Positions 45,919-56,865 are shown, counted from the stretch's first letter. The stretch: DNA of 64,000 nucleotides from Burkholderiales bacterium (GCA_021299735.1 JAJTEM010000005.1:62001-126000), one strand, 5' to 3'. The notes: generated from the sequence alone by a model not told the origin. Program-made: numbers and translations.

Positions 45919-48900
45919 TTAAGCGGCCACTGCAGGTTTTGCCTGCGCTGCCACGTACAGTTCTTTCAAGGCGCGGCGGTATTCTGTCGGGAATACTTTC
46001 ACGAACTTTTTGCGTTCAGTGCTCCAGTTTTCCAGAATTTCCTTGGCGCGTTCGCTGCCGGTGTAACGGGCATGGCGCTCGACCAGATTCTTCAAGATCA
46101 CTTCGTCGGGCTGGCGCTCAGCCCCGCGCGCTGGGCTATGCCAAATTTCACGATTACCCTTCGCTTCCTGCTCGGTTGCGGGTACCACCTCTTCCAGCTC
46201 AACTTGTGCCATGTTGCATCGCTTGGCGAACAGACCATCAACGTCGTACACATACGCCAAACCACCGCTCATGCCAGCAGCGAAGTTGCGGCCAGTTTCA
46301 CCCAATACAACCACAGTGCCGCCGGTCATGTATTCGCAACCATGGTCGCCAGTGCCTTCAATAACAGCCGCTGCACCAGAGTTACGCACCGCGAAACGCT
46401 CGCCAGCAACGCCGCTCAGGAATGCTTCACCTGCAATTGCGCCGTACAACACGGTGTTGCCCACAATCATGTTTTCTTCAGGCAAACCACGGAAGTCGTT
46501 GGTGGGGCGCACGATAATGCGACCGCCACTCAATCCCTTGCCCACGTAGTCGTTGCCCTCACCCACCAGGTCAGCAGTTACACCGTGGGCCAGGAAGGCA
46601 CCGAACGATTGACCCGCTGTACCGGTGAACTGAATGTGAATGGTGTCGTCTGGCAAACCAGCATGGCCATACTTCTTGGCCACTTCACCCGACAACATGG
46701 CACCTGCTGTGCGGTTCACGTTTTTAATCGGTGTGATGAAGGAAACACGCTCGCCTTTTTCCAAGGCTGGTTTGGCCAGTTGAATCAGCTTCTGGTCCAA
46801 CGCCTTGTCCAAACCGTGGTCTTGGCCACCGGTGTGCAACAGCGGCTCGGTGGTGCCTTCTGGTACCCACAGCAAACGGCTGAAATCCAGACCCTTGGCT
46901 TTCCAGTGTGAAATGCCTTTCTTCATGTCCAGCAAATTCGCGCGGCCAATCAGGTCGTCGAACTTGCGAATACCCAACTGCGCCATGATTTCACGCACTT
47001 CATTGGCCACGAAGAAGAAGTAATTCACCACGTGCTCAGGCTTGCCAGTGAACTTCTTGCGAAGTTCGGGGTTTTGCGTGGCAACGCCCACCGGGCAGGT
47101 GTTCAAGTGACACTTGCGCATCATGATGCAGCCTTCAACCACCAGCGGTGCGGTGGCAAAGCCGAATTCATCTGCACCCAGCATGGCGCCAATTACCACA
47201 TCGCGGCCAGTTTTCATTTGGCCGTCGACCTGAACACGAATGCGACCACGCAAGCCGTTCAGCACCAAAGTTTGCTGTGTTTCAGCCAAGCCCAGTTCCC
47301 AGTTGGTACCTGCATGCTTGATGGAAGACACAGGCGACGCACCAGTACCACCATCTTGACCAGCAATCACCAGATGATCAGCCTTGGCCTTTGATACACC
47401 TGCTGCAATGGTACCTACACCCACTTCTGACACCAGCTTCACGGAAATGGAAGCCTGGCTGTTCACGTTTTTCAGGTCGTGGATTAGCTGGGCCAAATCT
47501 TCAATGGAATAAATATCGTGGTGCGGGGGTGGAGAAATAAGGCCCACGCCGGGTACGGAATAACGCAGCTTGCCGATGTACTCGGACACTTTGCCACCGG
47601 GCAACTGGCCACCTTCACCGGGCTTGGCACCCTGCGCCATCTTGATCTGAATTTGATCAGCTGAAGTAAGGTATTCCGCTGTCACTCCAAAGCGGCCAGA
47701 AGCAACCTGCTTGATGCGTGAGCGCAGTGAGTCACCTTTCTTTAAGGGGAAGTCTGCAACCACCACGTCGCCAAGGAAACTCTTGAGGGTTTCACCCTCT
47801 TGAATCAAACCTTGGCCTGGACCAAACTTGTCCAAGCCTGCACGCAGTTCAGCGCTGTAACGTTTCTCATCCTCGCCACCTTCACCGGTGTTGCTTTTGC
47901 CGCCAATGCGGTTCATTGCAACTGCCAGTGTTGAGTGCGCTTCGGTTGAAATGGAGCCCAGCGACATGGCGCCAGTTGCAAAACGCTTGACGATTTCTTC
48001 GGCTGGCTCAACTTCCTCGATTGGAATGGCCTTGGCGGGATCAATCTTGAATTCAAACAGGCCACGCAATGTCATGTGGCGCTTGCTTTGATCATTGATG
48101 ATTTGCGCGTATTCCTTGTACGTGTTGTAAGTGCCTGAACGTGTGGCGTGCTGCAACTTTGCAATTGCATCGGGGGTCCACATGTGTTCTTCACCGCGGG
48201 TGCGCCAAGCGTATTCACCGCCTGCATCCAGCGCGCCAGCCAGTACAGGGTCTGGGCTAAAGGCGGCTTGGTGAATGCGAATGGCTTCTTCTGCCACTTC
48301 AAACACACCAATACCTTCTACCTTGGTGGGGGTGCCAGCAAAGTAAGCGTCGATGAAAGCCTGGTTCAAACCAACCGCTTCAAAAATTTGTGCACCGGTG
48401 TAGCTCATGTAGGTAGAAATGCCCATTTTGGACATCACCTTCATCAAGCCTTTGCCCACTGCCTTGATGTAGTTGTACACCGCCTTTTCAGGACTCAAAT
48501 CGCCAGGCAGGCCTTTGGCCATATCAGCAATTGTTTCCATCGCGAGGTAGGGGTGCACCGCTTCGGCACCATAACCCGCCAACAAAGCGAAGTGGTGCAC
48601 TTCACGGGCTGAACCAGTTTCAACCACCAAACCAGTGCTTGTGCGCAAGCCCACCTTCACCAAATGCAAATGGATGGCGGAGACAGCCAGCAGCGCTGGA
48701 ATGGCCACGTTGTCGCGGCTCATCATGCGGTCGGTGATAATCAAAATGTTTACACCGTTCTTAACTGCATCACGGGCCTCGGCACACAGGGAAGCAATGC
48801 GCGCTTCGATGCCTTCTTTGCCCCAAGCCACTGGGTAGCAAATGTTCAGCTCGTGGCTGGTGAATTTGCCGCCAGTGAAAGCTTCAATGTTGCGAATCTT

Positions 48901-50643
48901 CGCCATGTCTTTTGAAGTCAGCACAGGCTGTGACACTTCAAGACGCATGGGTGGGTTGATGTTGTTCAGGTCAAGCAAGTTGGGCTTGGGGCCGATGAAG
49001 CTGTTCAAGCTCATCACCAGGTTTTCACGAATCGGGTCGATTGGTGGGTTGGTCACCTGCGCGAACAACTGCTTGAAGTAGTTGTACAGCGGCTTTAGCT
49101 TGTTCGACATCACAGCCAACGGGCTGTCGTTGCCCATGGAGCCTGTGGCCTCTTCCCCGCTTTGCAGCATGGGGGCCATCAGGAACTTCAGATCTTCCTG
49201 GGTATAACCAAACGCTTGCTGGCGATCCAGCAATGTTTCGTTGGGCTCGATTGGCTCAGGCTGGCCTTCTACTTCATCCAGCTTCACGCGGATGGTATCA
49301 ATCCACTGCTTGTAGGGCTTGGCGGCGCTCAGCTGGTTTTTCAACTCGTCGTCGTTGATAATGCGGCCAGCCTCCATGTCAATCAGGAACATTTTGCCGG
49401 GCTGCAGGCGCCACTTCTTCACAATCTTGCTTTCTGGAATCGGCAAGGTGCCTGATTCCGATGCCATCACAACCAGGTCATCTTCGGTCACGATGTAGCG
49501 GGCTGGGCGCAAGCCGTTGCGGTCGAGAGTGGCACCAATCTGTTTGCCATCGGTGAAAGCCAGGGCGGCGGGACCATCCCAAGGTTCCATCATGGCAGCG
49601 TGGTATTCATAGAATGCGCGGCGGTTGTCGTCCATCAGCGTGTGCTGTTCCCAAGCTTCAGGCACCATCATCATCATGGCTTGTGCTATTGGGTAGCCGG
49701 CCATCACCAACAATTCAAGGCAGTTGTCGAAACAGGCGGTGTCAGACTGGCCTTCGAAAATCAAGGGATACAGCTTTTGAAGATCATCGCCCAGCACGGC
49801 GCTTTTCATCACGCCTTCACGCGCACGCATCCAGTTGAAATTGCCTTTCACGGTGTTGATTTCACCGTTGTGGGCCAACATGCGGTAAGGGTGGGCCAGC
49901 GGCCACTCGGGGAATGTGTTGGTGGAGAAGCGCTGGTGAACCAATGCCAATGCGGACACGCAGCGTGGGTCTTTCAAATCAAGGTAGTACTCACCAACCT
50001 GGTTGGCCAGCAGCAAACCCTTGTACACAATGGTACGGGCGCTCATCGAGGGGCTGAAGTATTCGGTGCCGTGCGCCAGGTTCAGGTTTTTAATGGCGTG
50101 CACTGCGCGCTTGCGGATTACGTACAGCTTACGTTCCAGCGCATCGGTCACCATAATGTCGCGGCCACGGCCAACAAATACCTGGCGAATCACAGGTTCT
50201 TTCAAACGCACAGTGGGGCTCATTGGCATGTCGCGGTTCACTGGAACATCACGCCAGCCCAGCAACACCTGACCTTCAGCCTTCACTGCACGTTCAATTT
50301 CCTGCTCGCAGGCAATGCGCGAGGCAGTTTCTTTGGGCAAAAACAACATTCCCACCCCGTATTCACCAGCGGGTGGCAGGTTTACGCCCTGCTTGGCCAT
50401 TTCGGCACGGAAAAAGGCATCGGGAATTTGAATCAGGATACCAGCACCGTCGCCCATCAATGGGTCAGCACCCACGGCACCACGGTGGTCCAGGTTTTCC
50501 AGAATCTTCAAGCCACTCGCGATGATATCGTGCGTGCGCTTGCCTTTAATGTGCGCCACAAAGCCAACGCCACAGGCGTCATGTTCATTGCTGGCGGAGT
50601 ACATGCCTTTTTCTTCGGCAATCTTTCGGATGTCTTGTTGCAT
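45919..50643 (-). CDS. gltB: Glutamate synthase large subunit
   Basis: 1574 residues. Makes glutamate from glutamine and 2-oxoglutarate. The class II amidotransferase domain begins after a short propeptide: DACGVGF, with Cys24 predicted to become the N-terminal nucleophile after cleavage. A central domain follows, then the FMN-binding synthase domain ([17 protein letters not shown]) and the 3Fe-4S motif [13 protein letters not shown]. The C-terminal GXGXG beta-helix ([31 protein letters not shown]) ends the chain. ATG 50643 has AGGGG upstream. Long frames on the opposite strand of this gene are shadows. Confidence 0.97.
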   Translation of the reverse strand: MQQDIRKIAEEKGMYSASNEHDACGVGFVAHIKGKRTHDIIASGLKILENLDHRGAVGADPLMGDGAGILIQIPDAFFRAEMAKQGVNLPPAGEYGVGMLFLPKETASRIACEQEIERAVKAEGQVLLGWRDVPVNRDMPMSPTVRLKEPVIRQVFVGRGRDIMVTDALERKLYVIRKRAVHAIKNLNLAHGTEYFSPSMSARTIVYKGLLLANQVGEYYLDLKDPRCVSALALVHQRFSTNTFPEWPLAHPYRMLAHNGEINTVKGNFNWMRAREGVMKSAVLGDDLQKLYPLIFEGQSDTACFDNCLELLVMAGYPIAQAMMMMVPEAWEQHTLMDDNRRAFYEYHAAMMEPWDGPAALAFTDGKQIGATLDRNGLRPARYIVTEDDLVVMASESGTLPIPESKIVKKWRLQPGKMFLIDMEAGRIINDDELKNQLSAAKPYKQWIDTIRVKLDEVEGQPEPIEPNETLLDRQQAFGYTQEDLKFLMAPMLQSGEEATGSMGNDSPLAVMSNKLKPLYNYFKQLFAQVTNPPIDPIRENLVMSLNSFIGPKPNLLDLNNINPPMRLEVSQPVLTSKDMAKIRNIEAFTGGKFTSHELNICYPVAWGKEGIEARIASLCAEARDAVKNGVNILIITDRMMSRDNVAIPALLAVSAIHLHLVKVGLRTSTGLVVETGSAREVHHFALLAGYGAEAVHPYLAMETIADMAKGLPGDLSPEKAVYNYIKAVGKGLMKVMSKMGISTYMSYTGAQIFEAVGLNQAFIDAYFAGTPTKVEGIGVFEVAEEAIRIHQAAFSPDPVLAGALDAGGEYAWRTRGEEHMWTPDAIAKLQHATRSGTYNTYKEYAQIINDQSKRHMTLRGLFEFKIDPAKAIPIEEVEPAEEIVKRFATGAMSLGSISTEAHSTLAVAMNRIGGKSNTGEGGEDEKRYSAELRAGLDKFGPGQGLIQEGETLKSFLGDVVVADFPLKKGDSLRSRIKQVASGRFGVTAEYLTSADQIQIKMAQGAKPGEGGQLPGGKVSEYIGKLRYSVPGVGLISPPPHHDIYSIEDLAQLIHDLKNVNSQASISVKLVSEVGVGTIAAGVSKAKADHLVIAGQDGGTGASPVSSIKHAGTNWELGLAETQQTLVLNGLRGRIRVQVDGQMKTGRDVVIGAMLGADEFGFATAPLVVEGCIMMRKCHLNTCPVGVATQNPELRKKFTGKPEHVVNYFFFVANEVREIMAQLGIRKFDDLIGRANLLDMKKGISHWKAKGLDFSRLLWVPEGTTEPLLHTGGQDHGLDKALDQKLIQLAKPALEKGERVSFITPIKNVNRTAGAMLSGEVAKKYGHAGLPDDTIHIQFTGTAGQSFGAFLAHGVTADLVGEGNDYVGKGLSGGRIIVRPTNDFRGLPEENMIVGNTVLYGAIAGEAFLSGVAGERFAVRNSGAAAVIEGTGDHGCEYMTGGTVVVLGETGRNFAAGMSGGLAYVYDVDGLFAKRCNMAQVELEEVVPATEQEAKGNREIWHSPARGAERQPDEVILKNLVERHARYTGSERAKEILENWSTERKKFVKVFPTEYRRALKELYVAAQAKPAVAA

Positions 50644-50704
50644 GGAAAAGCCCCTGATTTCGGTATGGAAATCACTTTACTGCACTGCCGCAAGATTCTC
50701 AAGA

Positions 50705-50769
50705 AAAATAAAAGGGGTCTGACCCTATTTATTTTACATCACCAAAAACAGGGATATTTAAATAGGGAC
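50705..50769. repeat. REP-like palindromic element
   Basis: The core GGGTCTGACCC lies at 50715/50716-50725. Extended arms 50705-50719 and 50721-50735 pair at 13 of 15 positions around a single central T. A second arm AAATAGGGAC (50760-50769) pairs with GACCCTATTT (50721-50730) at 9 of 10, so alternative hairpins are possible. This layout is that of RAYT-mobilised REP sequences; a degenerate RAYT gene lies 2.6 kb away. Copies elsewhere in the genome cannot be seen from here. Confidence 0.55.
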
Positions 50770-50890
50770 ACACAAAGATATCTGCAAAAGAAAAGTTAAA
50801 GCCCCCCGTACCCGAACCAGACAAGCCGGTAAATTTTCATTGAATTTACCCACCCTACCAGTTACAAAGCGCGTCACTTCAAATTGATCA

Positions 50891-50905
50891 TGCTCATCAT
50901 GAGCA
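50891..50905. promoter_or_regulatory. Operator-like 15-bp perfect palindrome
   Basis: TGCTCAT-C-ATGAGCA, 7-1-7 inverted repeat, centred 97 bp upstream of the 50995 start. A regulator-binding site is plausible; the regulator is unknown. Confidence 0.45.
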
Positions 50906-50994
50906 AATCGTCTACAACAAGAAGTTGCGGCCAAGAACTGAACTCAAGAAGCAACAAATTGCACTTACAAATTTCGACTCGAAAGAAGTGAGAA

Positions 50995-51969
50995 ATGAAA
51001 ATCAATCATGATGCTGGCTCGATAAAAAGTAACAACAACCCGACTCAAGCCGTGGATCAAAACTCTCGAAGTGAAAAACACAATTCGACCAAAACAAACT
51101 TTTCACCTGCCATCAACGAGATCTCAAGGCACCTGGTACCTACAGCAAAGGCACTTCAAGGTGTTTCATTGAAATCGATCACACAAAACCGTGAACCACT
51201 GCTTGGCACGGTGTCCCTCGATAAACTCTATAGAAGTATCAGACAACAAAAACTGCTGAATACAAAAACTCAGAAACCTCTTGGCGAAATTAATCCCCTT
51301 GTTAATTCACTGTTTTCAACGGGTCGAGCAGGTATAAGCCTGGCTCTAGGCAAGCCAATCAACCAGCTTGCCAAAAGCAATATGCATCTTTCTGAACAAG
51401 TGAAATTTGTAAATAATGACGCCCCACTGGAAGCACAGTCTGGTCAATTCTTCTCATCCTTAATTGTATTGAACGGCGATGATCAAAGTTTTGAAGGCGC
51501 ACTGTTCGCACCCAGCGATGCAAATGCGGCTGGCGTTTCCGACGCCAAGGCTTACGTAAAACAAGTTGGAAACAGGCGTGAAATGAGGAATTCAGCCAGT
51601 CAAATTTCGATGGAGGACGGAATACTGATCGTACGTAGAACTGCCGGGCATATGCAACTTAAAAAGGCAGGGATCGAAAATGGCTTCCTAGGACCAACGG
51701 CGAATAATCCTGATGACAAGCAGGTTCTTTGGGGGGGTGGCTTTAAGATTAATCGCGCCAAAGACAAAGACGGTCGCCTTCGTTCTTGGATCAATGTAAC
51801 CTACAATTCCGCCCACTTGAATCATAGGGCACCAGACGGCATGGTTCCTGAGGAGATAAAACCAATTTTTCGACAAGCCATGGCCAATGTTAGCGGCTTG
51901 CCAGTTTACGAACCGTCACAGAGCCCGCTCAACAATGACTCCGCACAAGCAACACCAGAAAACAGGTGA
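50995..51969 (+). CDS. Orphan protein, paralogue of the convergent 51970 gene
   Basis: 324 residues from ATG 50995 with a GAAG/GTGAGA purine box. Not recognised. A disordered, Asn/Ser/Thr-rich N-terminal third (KSNNNPTQAVDQNSRSEKHN) leads to a folded C-terminal half: APLEAQSGQFFSSLIVLNGD, DAKAYVKQVGNRRE, DGILIVRRTAGHMQLKKAG, QVLWGGGFKI, SWINVTYNSAHLN and VSGLPVY. Each of these has a matching segment in the same order in the neighbouring minus-strand protein. No signal peptide or membrane helix. Effector-like by composition only. Its stop directly abuts the stop of the neighbour. Confidence 0.65.
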   Translation: MKINHDAGSIKSNNNPTQAVDQNSRSEKHNSTKTNFSPAINEISRHLVPTAKALQGVSLKSITQNREPLLGTVSLDKLYRSIRQQKLLNTKTQKPLGEINPLVNSLFSTGRAGISLALGKPINQLAKSNMHLSEQVKFVNNDAPLEAQSGQFFSSLIVLNGDDQSFEGALFAPSDANAAGVSDAKAYVKQVGNRREMRNSASQISMEDGILIVRRTAGHMQLKKAGIENGFLGPTANNPDDKQVLWGGGFKINRAKDKDGRLRSWINVTYNSAHLNHRAPDGMVPEEIKPIFRQAMANVSGLPVYEPSQSPLNNDSAQATPENR

Positions 51970-53262
51970 CTACCCGGTATACCCTACCGGCACAGCCAAC
52001 GGCGGATCACCGTTTCTAAAAGCCTCTTGGTTGGCATAAACGGGTAAGCCTGCAATGTCGGCAGAGGCTTGCATAAAGGTCTGCTGCAAATTGTCAGGTA
52101 CCTTCGCATCTTTGGTCGCGTTGCCATCACTACCAATATTAAGTTGCCTGGAGGTAAATGATACGGTGATGAATTTTTTAACCGTACCGTCACTGCCTTT
52201 TTCCTTCAAAACCGTGAAGCCACCACCAAACAGTTTTTGATTTGCACCTGATAAATTTGCATCCAAATCCAGTATCCGATTGGCCATCGCAGCCTTTTTG
52301 AGTTGCGCATGCCCTCCATTGCGTTTACTGACAAGCACACCTTCATTTGAAGAGTTGGGCCCAAACTCTATCTCTTTCTGTCCAGTACTGCGATCCCCCA
52401 CTCTTTTGGCATAGGACTGCGTATACAGCTCATTGTTTTCTCCACTGCTCGGAACGAAGATAGCCTCTTTGAATGAATAGGTTTCACCTTCGAAGGACAG
52501 CGTGCCTGAGATGTCTTTCTGTAAAACTATTGCAGAGGAAAAGAACTGCTTGTCTTGAGCTTCAAGTGGTCCAGATGTTGATACACCCGAGTTTTGTTCT
52601 GGCTTTGAAACATGTTGTGTACCCATGCCTTTGCCAGTTCTGGCAGCCAGTTCACCCAGTAACGCGGCCCCCAAACCACCGCCAAGGGGCCTGACGGGGG
52701 CAGCCGCAGTTCTGTTTGTAACTTCCCCCAACACCGACCTCATGTTTCCACCACCACCCAGGGATCTCTGGCCAAGTCCGGCAGCACTTTTCGCCGGGTC
52801 GCCACCATTCGGCTTATCACGCGGTTTCACGGAAAAAGCCCTGTCGCCTGGAGCGGCTTGATTGATTGTTACAGCGGCCCGATTATAAAATCCACGAAGA
52901 CCAGTCTTGGAAGTGCCAATCAATAACGCTTCATTCCCGGTGTTGGTAGGGTTGTCCAAAAATGCCTTTTTGAGATCTCCGGTTAATGCTTTGATTTTTC
53001 CGAATGGGAGAAGTTTTACAGAACCTAACTCCTCGGAAGAGGGCTTAATCAAAGAACCAAGGTGTTCGGAAGTTTTCGACAGGAAATCTGCAGGAGAAGT
53101 ACCGATTGCTTTCGTTAACTGAGCACCAATTTCCGCTGCAGCAACGGCGGTCGACGGTTTTTCCCGAGTAATTTGAATTCCGTGGTTGCTGTTCTTCAAG
53201 CCCACGGCTGAATCTACAGAGGCATTTCCTGCGGAAATTCGGCCGTAGTTCACAATGGCCAT
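51970..53262 (-). CDS. Orphan protein, paralogue of the convergent 50995 gene
   Basis: 430 residues from ATG 53262 (AGGTGG box 8 nt upstream; in-frame GTG at 53271 is less likely). Not recognised. The N-terminal 250 residues are low-complexity with Gly-rich runs (RSLGGGGNMRSVLGE, PLGGGLGAALLGELAART). The C-terminal 180 match the 50995 protein in order: GPLEAQDKQFFSSAIVLQKD, QSYAKRVGDRSTG, EGVLVSKRNGGHAQLKKAA, QKLFGGGFTV, KFITVSFTSRQLN and IAGLPVY. No signal peptide. The pair look like a duplicated gene that diverged in the N-terminal region while keeping one domain. Confidence 0.65.
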   Translation of the reverse strand: MAIVNYGRISAGNASVDSAVGLKNSNHGIQITREKPSTAVAAAEIGAQLTKAIGTSPADFLSKTSEHLGSLIKPSSEELGSVKLLPFGKIKALTGDLKKAFLDNPTNTGNEALLIGTSKTGLRGFYNRAAVTINQAAPGDRAFSVKPRDKPNGGDPAKSAAGLGQRSLGGGGNMRSVLGEVTNRTAAAPVRPLGGGLGAALLGELAARTGKGMGTQHVSKPEQNSGVSTSGPLEAQDKQFFSSAIVLQKDISGTLSFEGETYSFKEAIFVPSSGENNELYTQSYAKRVGDRSTGQKEIEFGPNSSNEGVLVSKRNGGHAQLKKAAMANRILDLDANLSGANQKLFGGGFTVLKEKGSDGTVKKFITVSFTSRQLNIGSDGNATKDAKVPDNLQQTFMQASADIAGLPVYANQEAFRNGDPPLAVPVGYTG

Positions 53263-53370
53263 CTCAACCACCTTTTCAAATCGCTACCTATTCGAGTTCA
53301 GCATTAATTTCGACAGGTGTCCTCCCCCATGCAGGCAACTCCAGCTTTAACTGGCACTACAACTCCGCGA

Positions 53371-54069
53371 TCAAAGTGCCCTCTTGAGGGCTGGGCGCCC
53401 CCTGGGCCGAGGTCGGACTGGCCGGTTTGCCAGCTCTTGAATTTCAACGCAGAATGAGTCTTCAGCCCACAGCCAACCTTTTTGCAAACATCTTGATAAT
53501 CCGGCTGTATCAAGCTCGCTTAAGCCCTGTTCGCTAAACTGACGGTAGCGGCTTTGGCGCTCAAAAGGCGTATTACCCAATTGCCAGTAAACAGGTAAGT
53601 CAGTCAACCACGCTTCGTTTACGGCACCCGCATGAGCAGCAAAACTACTCCAGGGGTAAGTGGTTAAATCAGGAGCTCCGGTTACACGCATGGCCAACTG
53701 CTCAACAAACAGACTAGCCTTCAAGCTGTGCGAACCGGGTTGCACCACCGTCGATTTAAAACGAGGCTCCCACAATGCGCTAGACTGCACGGCTTGCATT
53801 TGCCGAACAGCAGGGGAAAAGTGCCGGTTCAGGTTTTGCACAAAACGCCCAGCACAGGCAGCCTCTTTAGCAGAGATCAGTAACAAAACACGGGTGGGAA
53901 CCATGCAATAGGAATGAATCAAAACCCGTTCTTGCGCAGCACTTTGGGGCAACAAAGCATGAAACAGAAAATAAGACTCTCGAGTTTTAAATACCTCTTG
54001 CCTTGCAATTCCCTGCAACTCAATCAGCATGGGGCATTCAGGAATGAAAAGGCGAGCTTGGCGGGCCAT
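53371..54069 (-). CDS. Degenerate REP-associated tyrosine transposase (RAYT)-like protein
   Basis: 232 residues from ATG 54069. The N-terminal MARQARLFIPECPMLIELQG and KTRESYFLFHALLP are the familiar opening of Y1 transposase/RAYT proteins, and the middle has TYPWSSFAAHAG. The C-terminal RGRPALKRAL is also typical. However, the HUH site that should read like MPNHVHLL is MVPTRVLLL here, and the segment that should carry the catalytic Tyr (normally like YIELNPVRA) reads FVEQLAMRV. Both the metal-binding histidines and the Tyr appear lost, so it is probably not an active transposase. It keeps a full-length frame, suggesting domestication. Lies 11 bp after dgt. Confidence 0.72.
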   Translation of the reverse strand: MARQARLFIPECPMLIELQGIARQEVFKTRESYFLFHALLPQSAAQERVLIHSYCMVPTRVLLLISAKEAACAGRFVQNLNRHFSPAVRQMQAVQSSALWEPRFKSTVVQPGSHSLKASLFVEQLAMRVTGAPDLTTYPWSSFAAHAGAVNEAWLTDLPVYWQLGNTPFERQSRYRQFSEQGLSELDTAGLSRCLQKGWLWAEDSFCVEIQELANRPVRPRPRGRPALKRAL

Positions 54070-54080
54070 TGGGAGTCGTG

Positions 54081-55214
54081 TTACTGAACGCCTGGCACTG
54101 TCAAACGCTGATGCTCTTTCATGGCATAGCGGTCAGTCATCCCGGCAATATAATCAGCAATAGCTCGGGGTATATCTGCCTCGGAACGCTGAAAAAACTG
54201 TGGGGGCAGCAGGCGCGGGTCGCCCATAAAAATATGGAATAACTCTTGAACCACCCGGCGCGCTTTCAATGTGGCGCGAAGCACCTGGTAATGCTGATAC
54301 AGGGCCTTTCGCAAAAATACTTTCAGGGCATGGTTCAACTCAGCCATTTCGGGGCTGAAACCAATCAATTTGTCGGCCAATTGAACATCGGCAACGCAAG
54401 TGGGTTTCATCTGTTGAATGCGGCGCTCTGATTCATGTAACAAATCTTGAACCAGCGCGTTAATAATGCCGCGCACGGTCTCGTGAATCAGCCTGCGACC
54501 TTCAATGTTCGGGTGTCGGGTTTTTACACGGTCCAAGTGCATTTTGAACAGCGGTACCTCGGCCGCTTGCTCAAGCGTAATCAGCCCTGAACGCAATCCA
54601 TCATCAATGTCGTGGTTGTTGTAAGCAATTTCATCGGCCAGGTTGGTAACCTGCGCCTCAAGCACAGGGCGGCGGTTGCTCAAAAAACGGTCCGCTACCT
54701 CGCCCAGCTTTTCAGCGTTGGGTTTTGAGCAATGCTTCAAAATACTTTCGCGGGTTTCAAAACACAAGTTCAGGCCGTTAAAACTGGCGTATTTTTCTTC
54801 CAGTTCATCCACAACGCGCAAGCTTTGCAAGTTGTGCTCAAAGCCCCCGTAGGGCCCCATGCATTCATTCAGCGCATCTTGCCCTGCATGACCAAAAGGT
54901 GTGTGGCCCAAATCATGAGCCAAGGCCACTGCTTCCGTCAGCTCTTCGTTCAAACCCAAATTGCGGGAAATGCTGCGAGCTATTTGTGCCACTTCCAGGC
55001 TGTGCGTTAAGCGGGTGCGGTACAAATCGCCTTCGGTGTTTACAAACACTTGGGTTTTGTATTCAAGTCGACGAAAGGCCGCACTGTGGATAATACGATC
55101 GCGATCACGCTCAAACTCGGTTCGGCCTTCCGGGCTTTTTTCAGGATGCAAACGGCCACGTGTGTTGGTGGAACTGACTGCATATGGGGCCAAACTAAGT
55201 TCAAAGTTGCGCAC
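54081..55214 (-). CDS. dgt: dGTPase-like HD-domain triphosphohydrolase
   Basis: 377 residues from GTG 55214 with GGAG about 13 nt upstream inside the end of aroB. Cleaves dGTP or other dNTPs to nucleoside and triphosphate. The HD signature is spread over [36 protein letters not shown] and [18 protein letters not shown] (second HD pair). The N-terminal [18 protein letters not shown] is the usual family start region. Length fits the shorter type-2 dGTPase-like family. Follows aroB with a 5-bp gap. Confidence 0.9.
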   Translation of the reverse strand: MRNFELSLAPYAVSSTNTRGRLHPEKSPEGRTEFERDRDRIIHSAAFRRLEYKTQVFVNTEGDLYRTRLTHSLEVAQIARSISRNLGLNEELTEAVALAHDLGHTPFGHAGQDALNECMGPYGGFEHNLQSLRVVDELEEKYASFNGLNLCFETRESILKHCSKPNAEKLGEVADRFLSNRRPVLEAQVTNLADEIAYNNHDIDDGLRSGLITLEQAAEVPLFKMHLDRVKTRHPNIEGRRLIHETVRGIINALVQDLLHESERRIQQMKPTCVADVQLADKLIGFSPEMAELNHALKVFLRKALYQHYQVLRATLKARRVVQELFHIFMGDPRLLPPQFFQRSEADIPRAIADYIAGMTDRYAMKEHQRLTVPGVQ

Positions 55215-55219
55215 TGTTG

Positions 55220-56311
55220 TTACCCTGCTCCAAGTTCCTGCAATGTTTGACGCACCAAAGCTTCGTCCGCGGGCGATGTGGATGCTGCGCCCAAGCCGTT
55301 GAGCAACACGTATTTGATGGAACCTGAGTCGGCTTTTTTATCATGCGCCATCAGTTCCATGAACTTGTCCAAACCCAAACGTGGAGGCATGACAGGCAAA
55401 CGGGCATCCATCACAACTTTTTTCAGTCGCGCCGATTCTTCGGCACTGACACGCCCCATTCGGCGGCACAAATCAGCCGCAATCACCATACCGCAACCCA
55501 CCGCCTCGCCGTGGTACCACTGGCCATAGCCCATGCCGGCTTCAATGGCGTGGCCGAATGTATGACCAAAATTAAGAATGGCACGTATACCACCTTCCCT
55601 CTCGTCTTTCGACACCACATCGGCCTTGATCTCGCAAGAACGCTTCACAACAAGCGCCAGCAATTCCGGATCGCGGTTCAACAGGGCAGGCATGTTGGCC
55701 TCGACCATGTTCAGGTATTCAACATCGGCGATCGCACCATGCTTGATGATTTCCGCCAGTCCACAACTTAGTTCACGATCAGGCAAGGTGTTCAACGTGG
55801 AAATGTCGGTGACCACCATTTGTGGCTGGTAAAACGCACCAATCATGTTTTTGCCCAAGGGGTGGTTAATGCCGGTTTTACCACCCACAGAACTGTCCAC
55901 CTGGCTTAGCAGCGTGGTGGGCACCTGAATAAAAGCAATGCCCCGCATGAAGGCAGAGGCCGCAAACCCGCCCATGTCACCGATCACACCACCGCCCAAG
56001 GCCACAAGAACGGTTTTACGGTCGCAATGTTTTTGCAACAGGGCATCGAACACGCGCTGAAGGGTGGGCCAGTCTTTGTATTCTTCCCCGTCGGGCAAGC
56101 TGACCATGTGCACCTGTTTGGCATCCGCTTGCAGCAAACTCGCCTTTAAACGATCTGCATACAGTGGCCCCACGGTGGTGTTGGTGCAAATCATGACGGT
56201 TTTACCGGCCACGTGGGGTTTGAACAAATCCGCCTGCGCCAACAAACCCGCGCCAATGTGAATGGGGTAACTGCGGTCGCCCAAATCAACTTCAAGGGTG
56301 TATCGACTCAT
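55220..56311 (-). CDS. aroB: 3-dehydroquinate synthase
   Basis: 363 residues, normal length. Second step of the shikimate pathway (DAHP to 3-dehydroquinate; NAD and Zn). Motifs: [21 protein letters not shown], the nucleotide-binding [37 protein letters not shown], and the zinc ligands in [19 protein letters not shown] and [16 protein letters not shown] 56311 overlaps the aroK stop as ATGA. A standard aroK-aroB pair. Confidence 0.97.
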   Translation of the reverse strand: MSRYTLEVDLGDRSYPIHIGAGLLAQADLFKPHVAGKTVMICTNTTVGPLYADRLKASLLQADAKQVHMVSLPDGEEYKDWPTLQRVFDALLQKHCDRKTVLVALGGGVIGDMGGFAASAFMRGIAFIQVPTTLLSQVDSSVGGKTGINHPLGKNMIGAFYQPQMVVTDISTLNTLPDRELSCGLAEIIKHGAIADVEYLNMVEANMPALLNRDPELLALVVKRSCEIKADVVSKDEREGGIRAILNFGHTFGHAIEAGMGYGQWYHGEAVGCGMVIAADLCRRMGRVSAEESARLKKVVMDARLPVMPPRLGLDKFMELMAHDKKADSGSIKYVLLNGLGAASTSPADEALVRQTLQELGAG

Positions 56312-56865
56312 TCTGTTCCAGTGGCCTTCTGTTCGTTGTCGGGTGTTTTCTGACCCAATTTTAATGCATGGCTAATCTTTTGCACGATCTGGTACACAGG
56401 CTGCCGGCCAGTTTCAATCACCACGTCAGCGCACTCTTTGTACAAAGGCAATCGGGCTGCCAGAAGTTCTTCAATCTTTCTGCGGGGGTTGGGGCCTTGC
56501 AACAAAGGGCGGTTTTTATCCAGCCTGGTGCGCTGATAAAGCTCGGACGCCGAGGCACTCAAATACACCACAGCGCCAATTTGCTTGAGAATTTCGCGAT
56601 TTTCCGGTGCCAGCACAATGCCCCCGCCGGTGGCAATCACCTGCTTGTCACAGCCAAGAAAACTGGCCAGTGCAGTTGATTCGCGTCGACGAAAGCCCGC
56701 TTCGCCTTCAATCTCGAAGATGACGGGAATACTGACACCTGTTTGATGCTCGATCAAATGATCGGTGTCAGTAAACTCCCAGGACAGATGCTTGGCCAAA
56801 GCCTTGCCGACAGTGCTTTTGCCGGCCCCCATCATGCCCACCAGCACAATGCATTGATTAGACAC
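56308..56865 (-). CDS. aroK: Shikimate kinase
   Basis: 185 residues from GTG 56865. Phosphorylates shikimate. Walker [19 protein letters not shown], shikimate-binding [14 protein letters not shown] and FRRRES, the Gly-rich ATGGGIVL and the lid KNRPLLQG are all in place. The C-terminal tail is a little longer than in E. coli AroK. Follows pilQ by 49 bp with no terminator seen, so it is likely transcribed with the pil genes. Confidence 0.95.
   Translation of the reverse strand: MSNQCIVLVGMMGAGKSTVGKALAKHLSWEFTDTDHLIEHQTGVSIPVIFEIEGEAGFRRRESTALASFLGCDKQVIATGGGIVLAPENREILKQIGAVVYLSASASELYQRTRLDKNRPLLQGPNPRRKIEELLAARLPLYKECADVVIETGRQPVYQIVQKISHALKLGQKTPDNEQKATGTE

Larger units (their letters stand above)
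50644..50994. promoter_or_regulatory. 351-bp divergent region between gltB and the 50995 gene
   Basis: Carries the gltB promoter (minus strand), a REP-like long palindrome (50705-50769) close to the gltB start and a 15-bp operator-like palindrome (50891-50905) nearer the 50995 gene. No gene of its own was recognised. Confidence 0.6.

Noticed and set aside
49600-50799. 399-codon open frame on the plus strand opposite the start of gltB
   Set aside because: It lies wholly against gltB, is rich in His/Gln/Val as antisense frames of coding sequence often are, has no family features and no ribosome-binding site.
53378-53391. GCCCTC-TT-GAGGGC palindrome at the end of the RAYT-like gene
   Set aside because: It lies within the coding C-terminus and is followed by GC-rich sequence without a T run; the RAYT origin is interesting but one short palindrome is not evidence.
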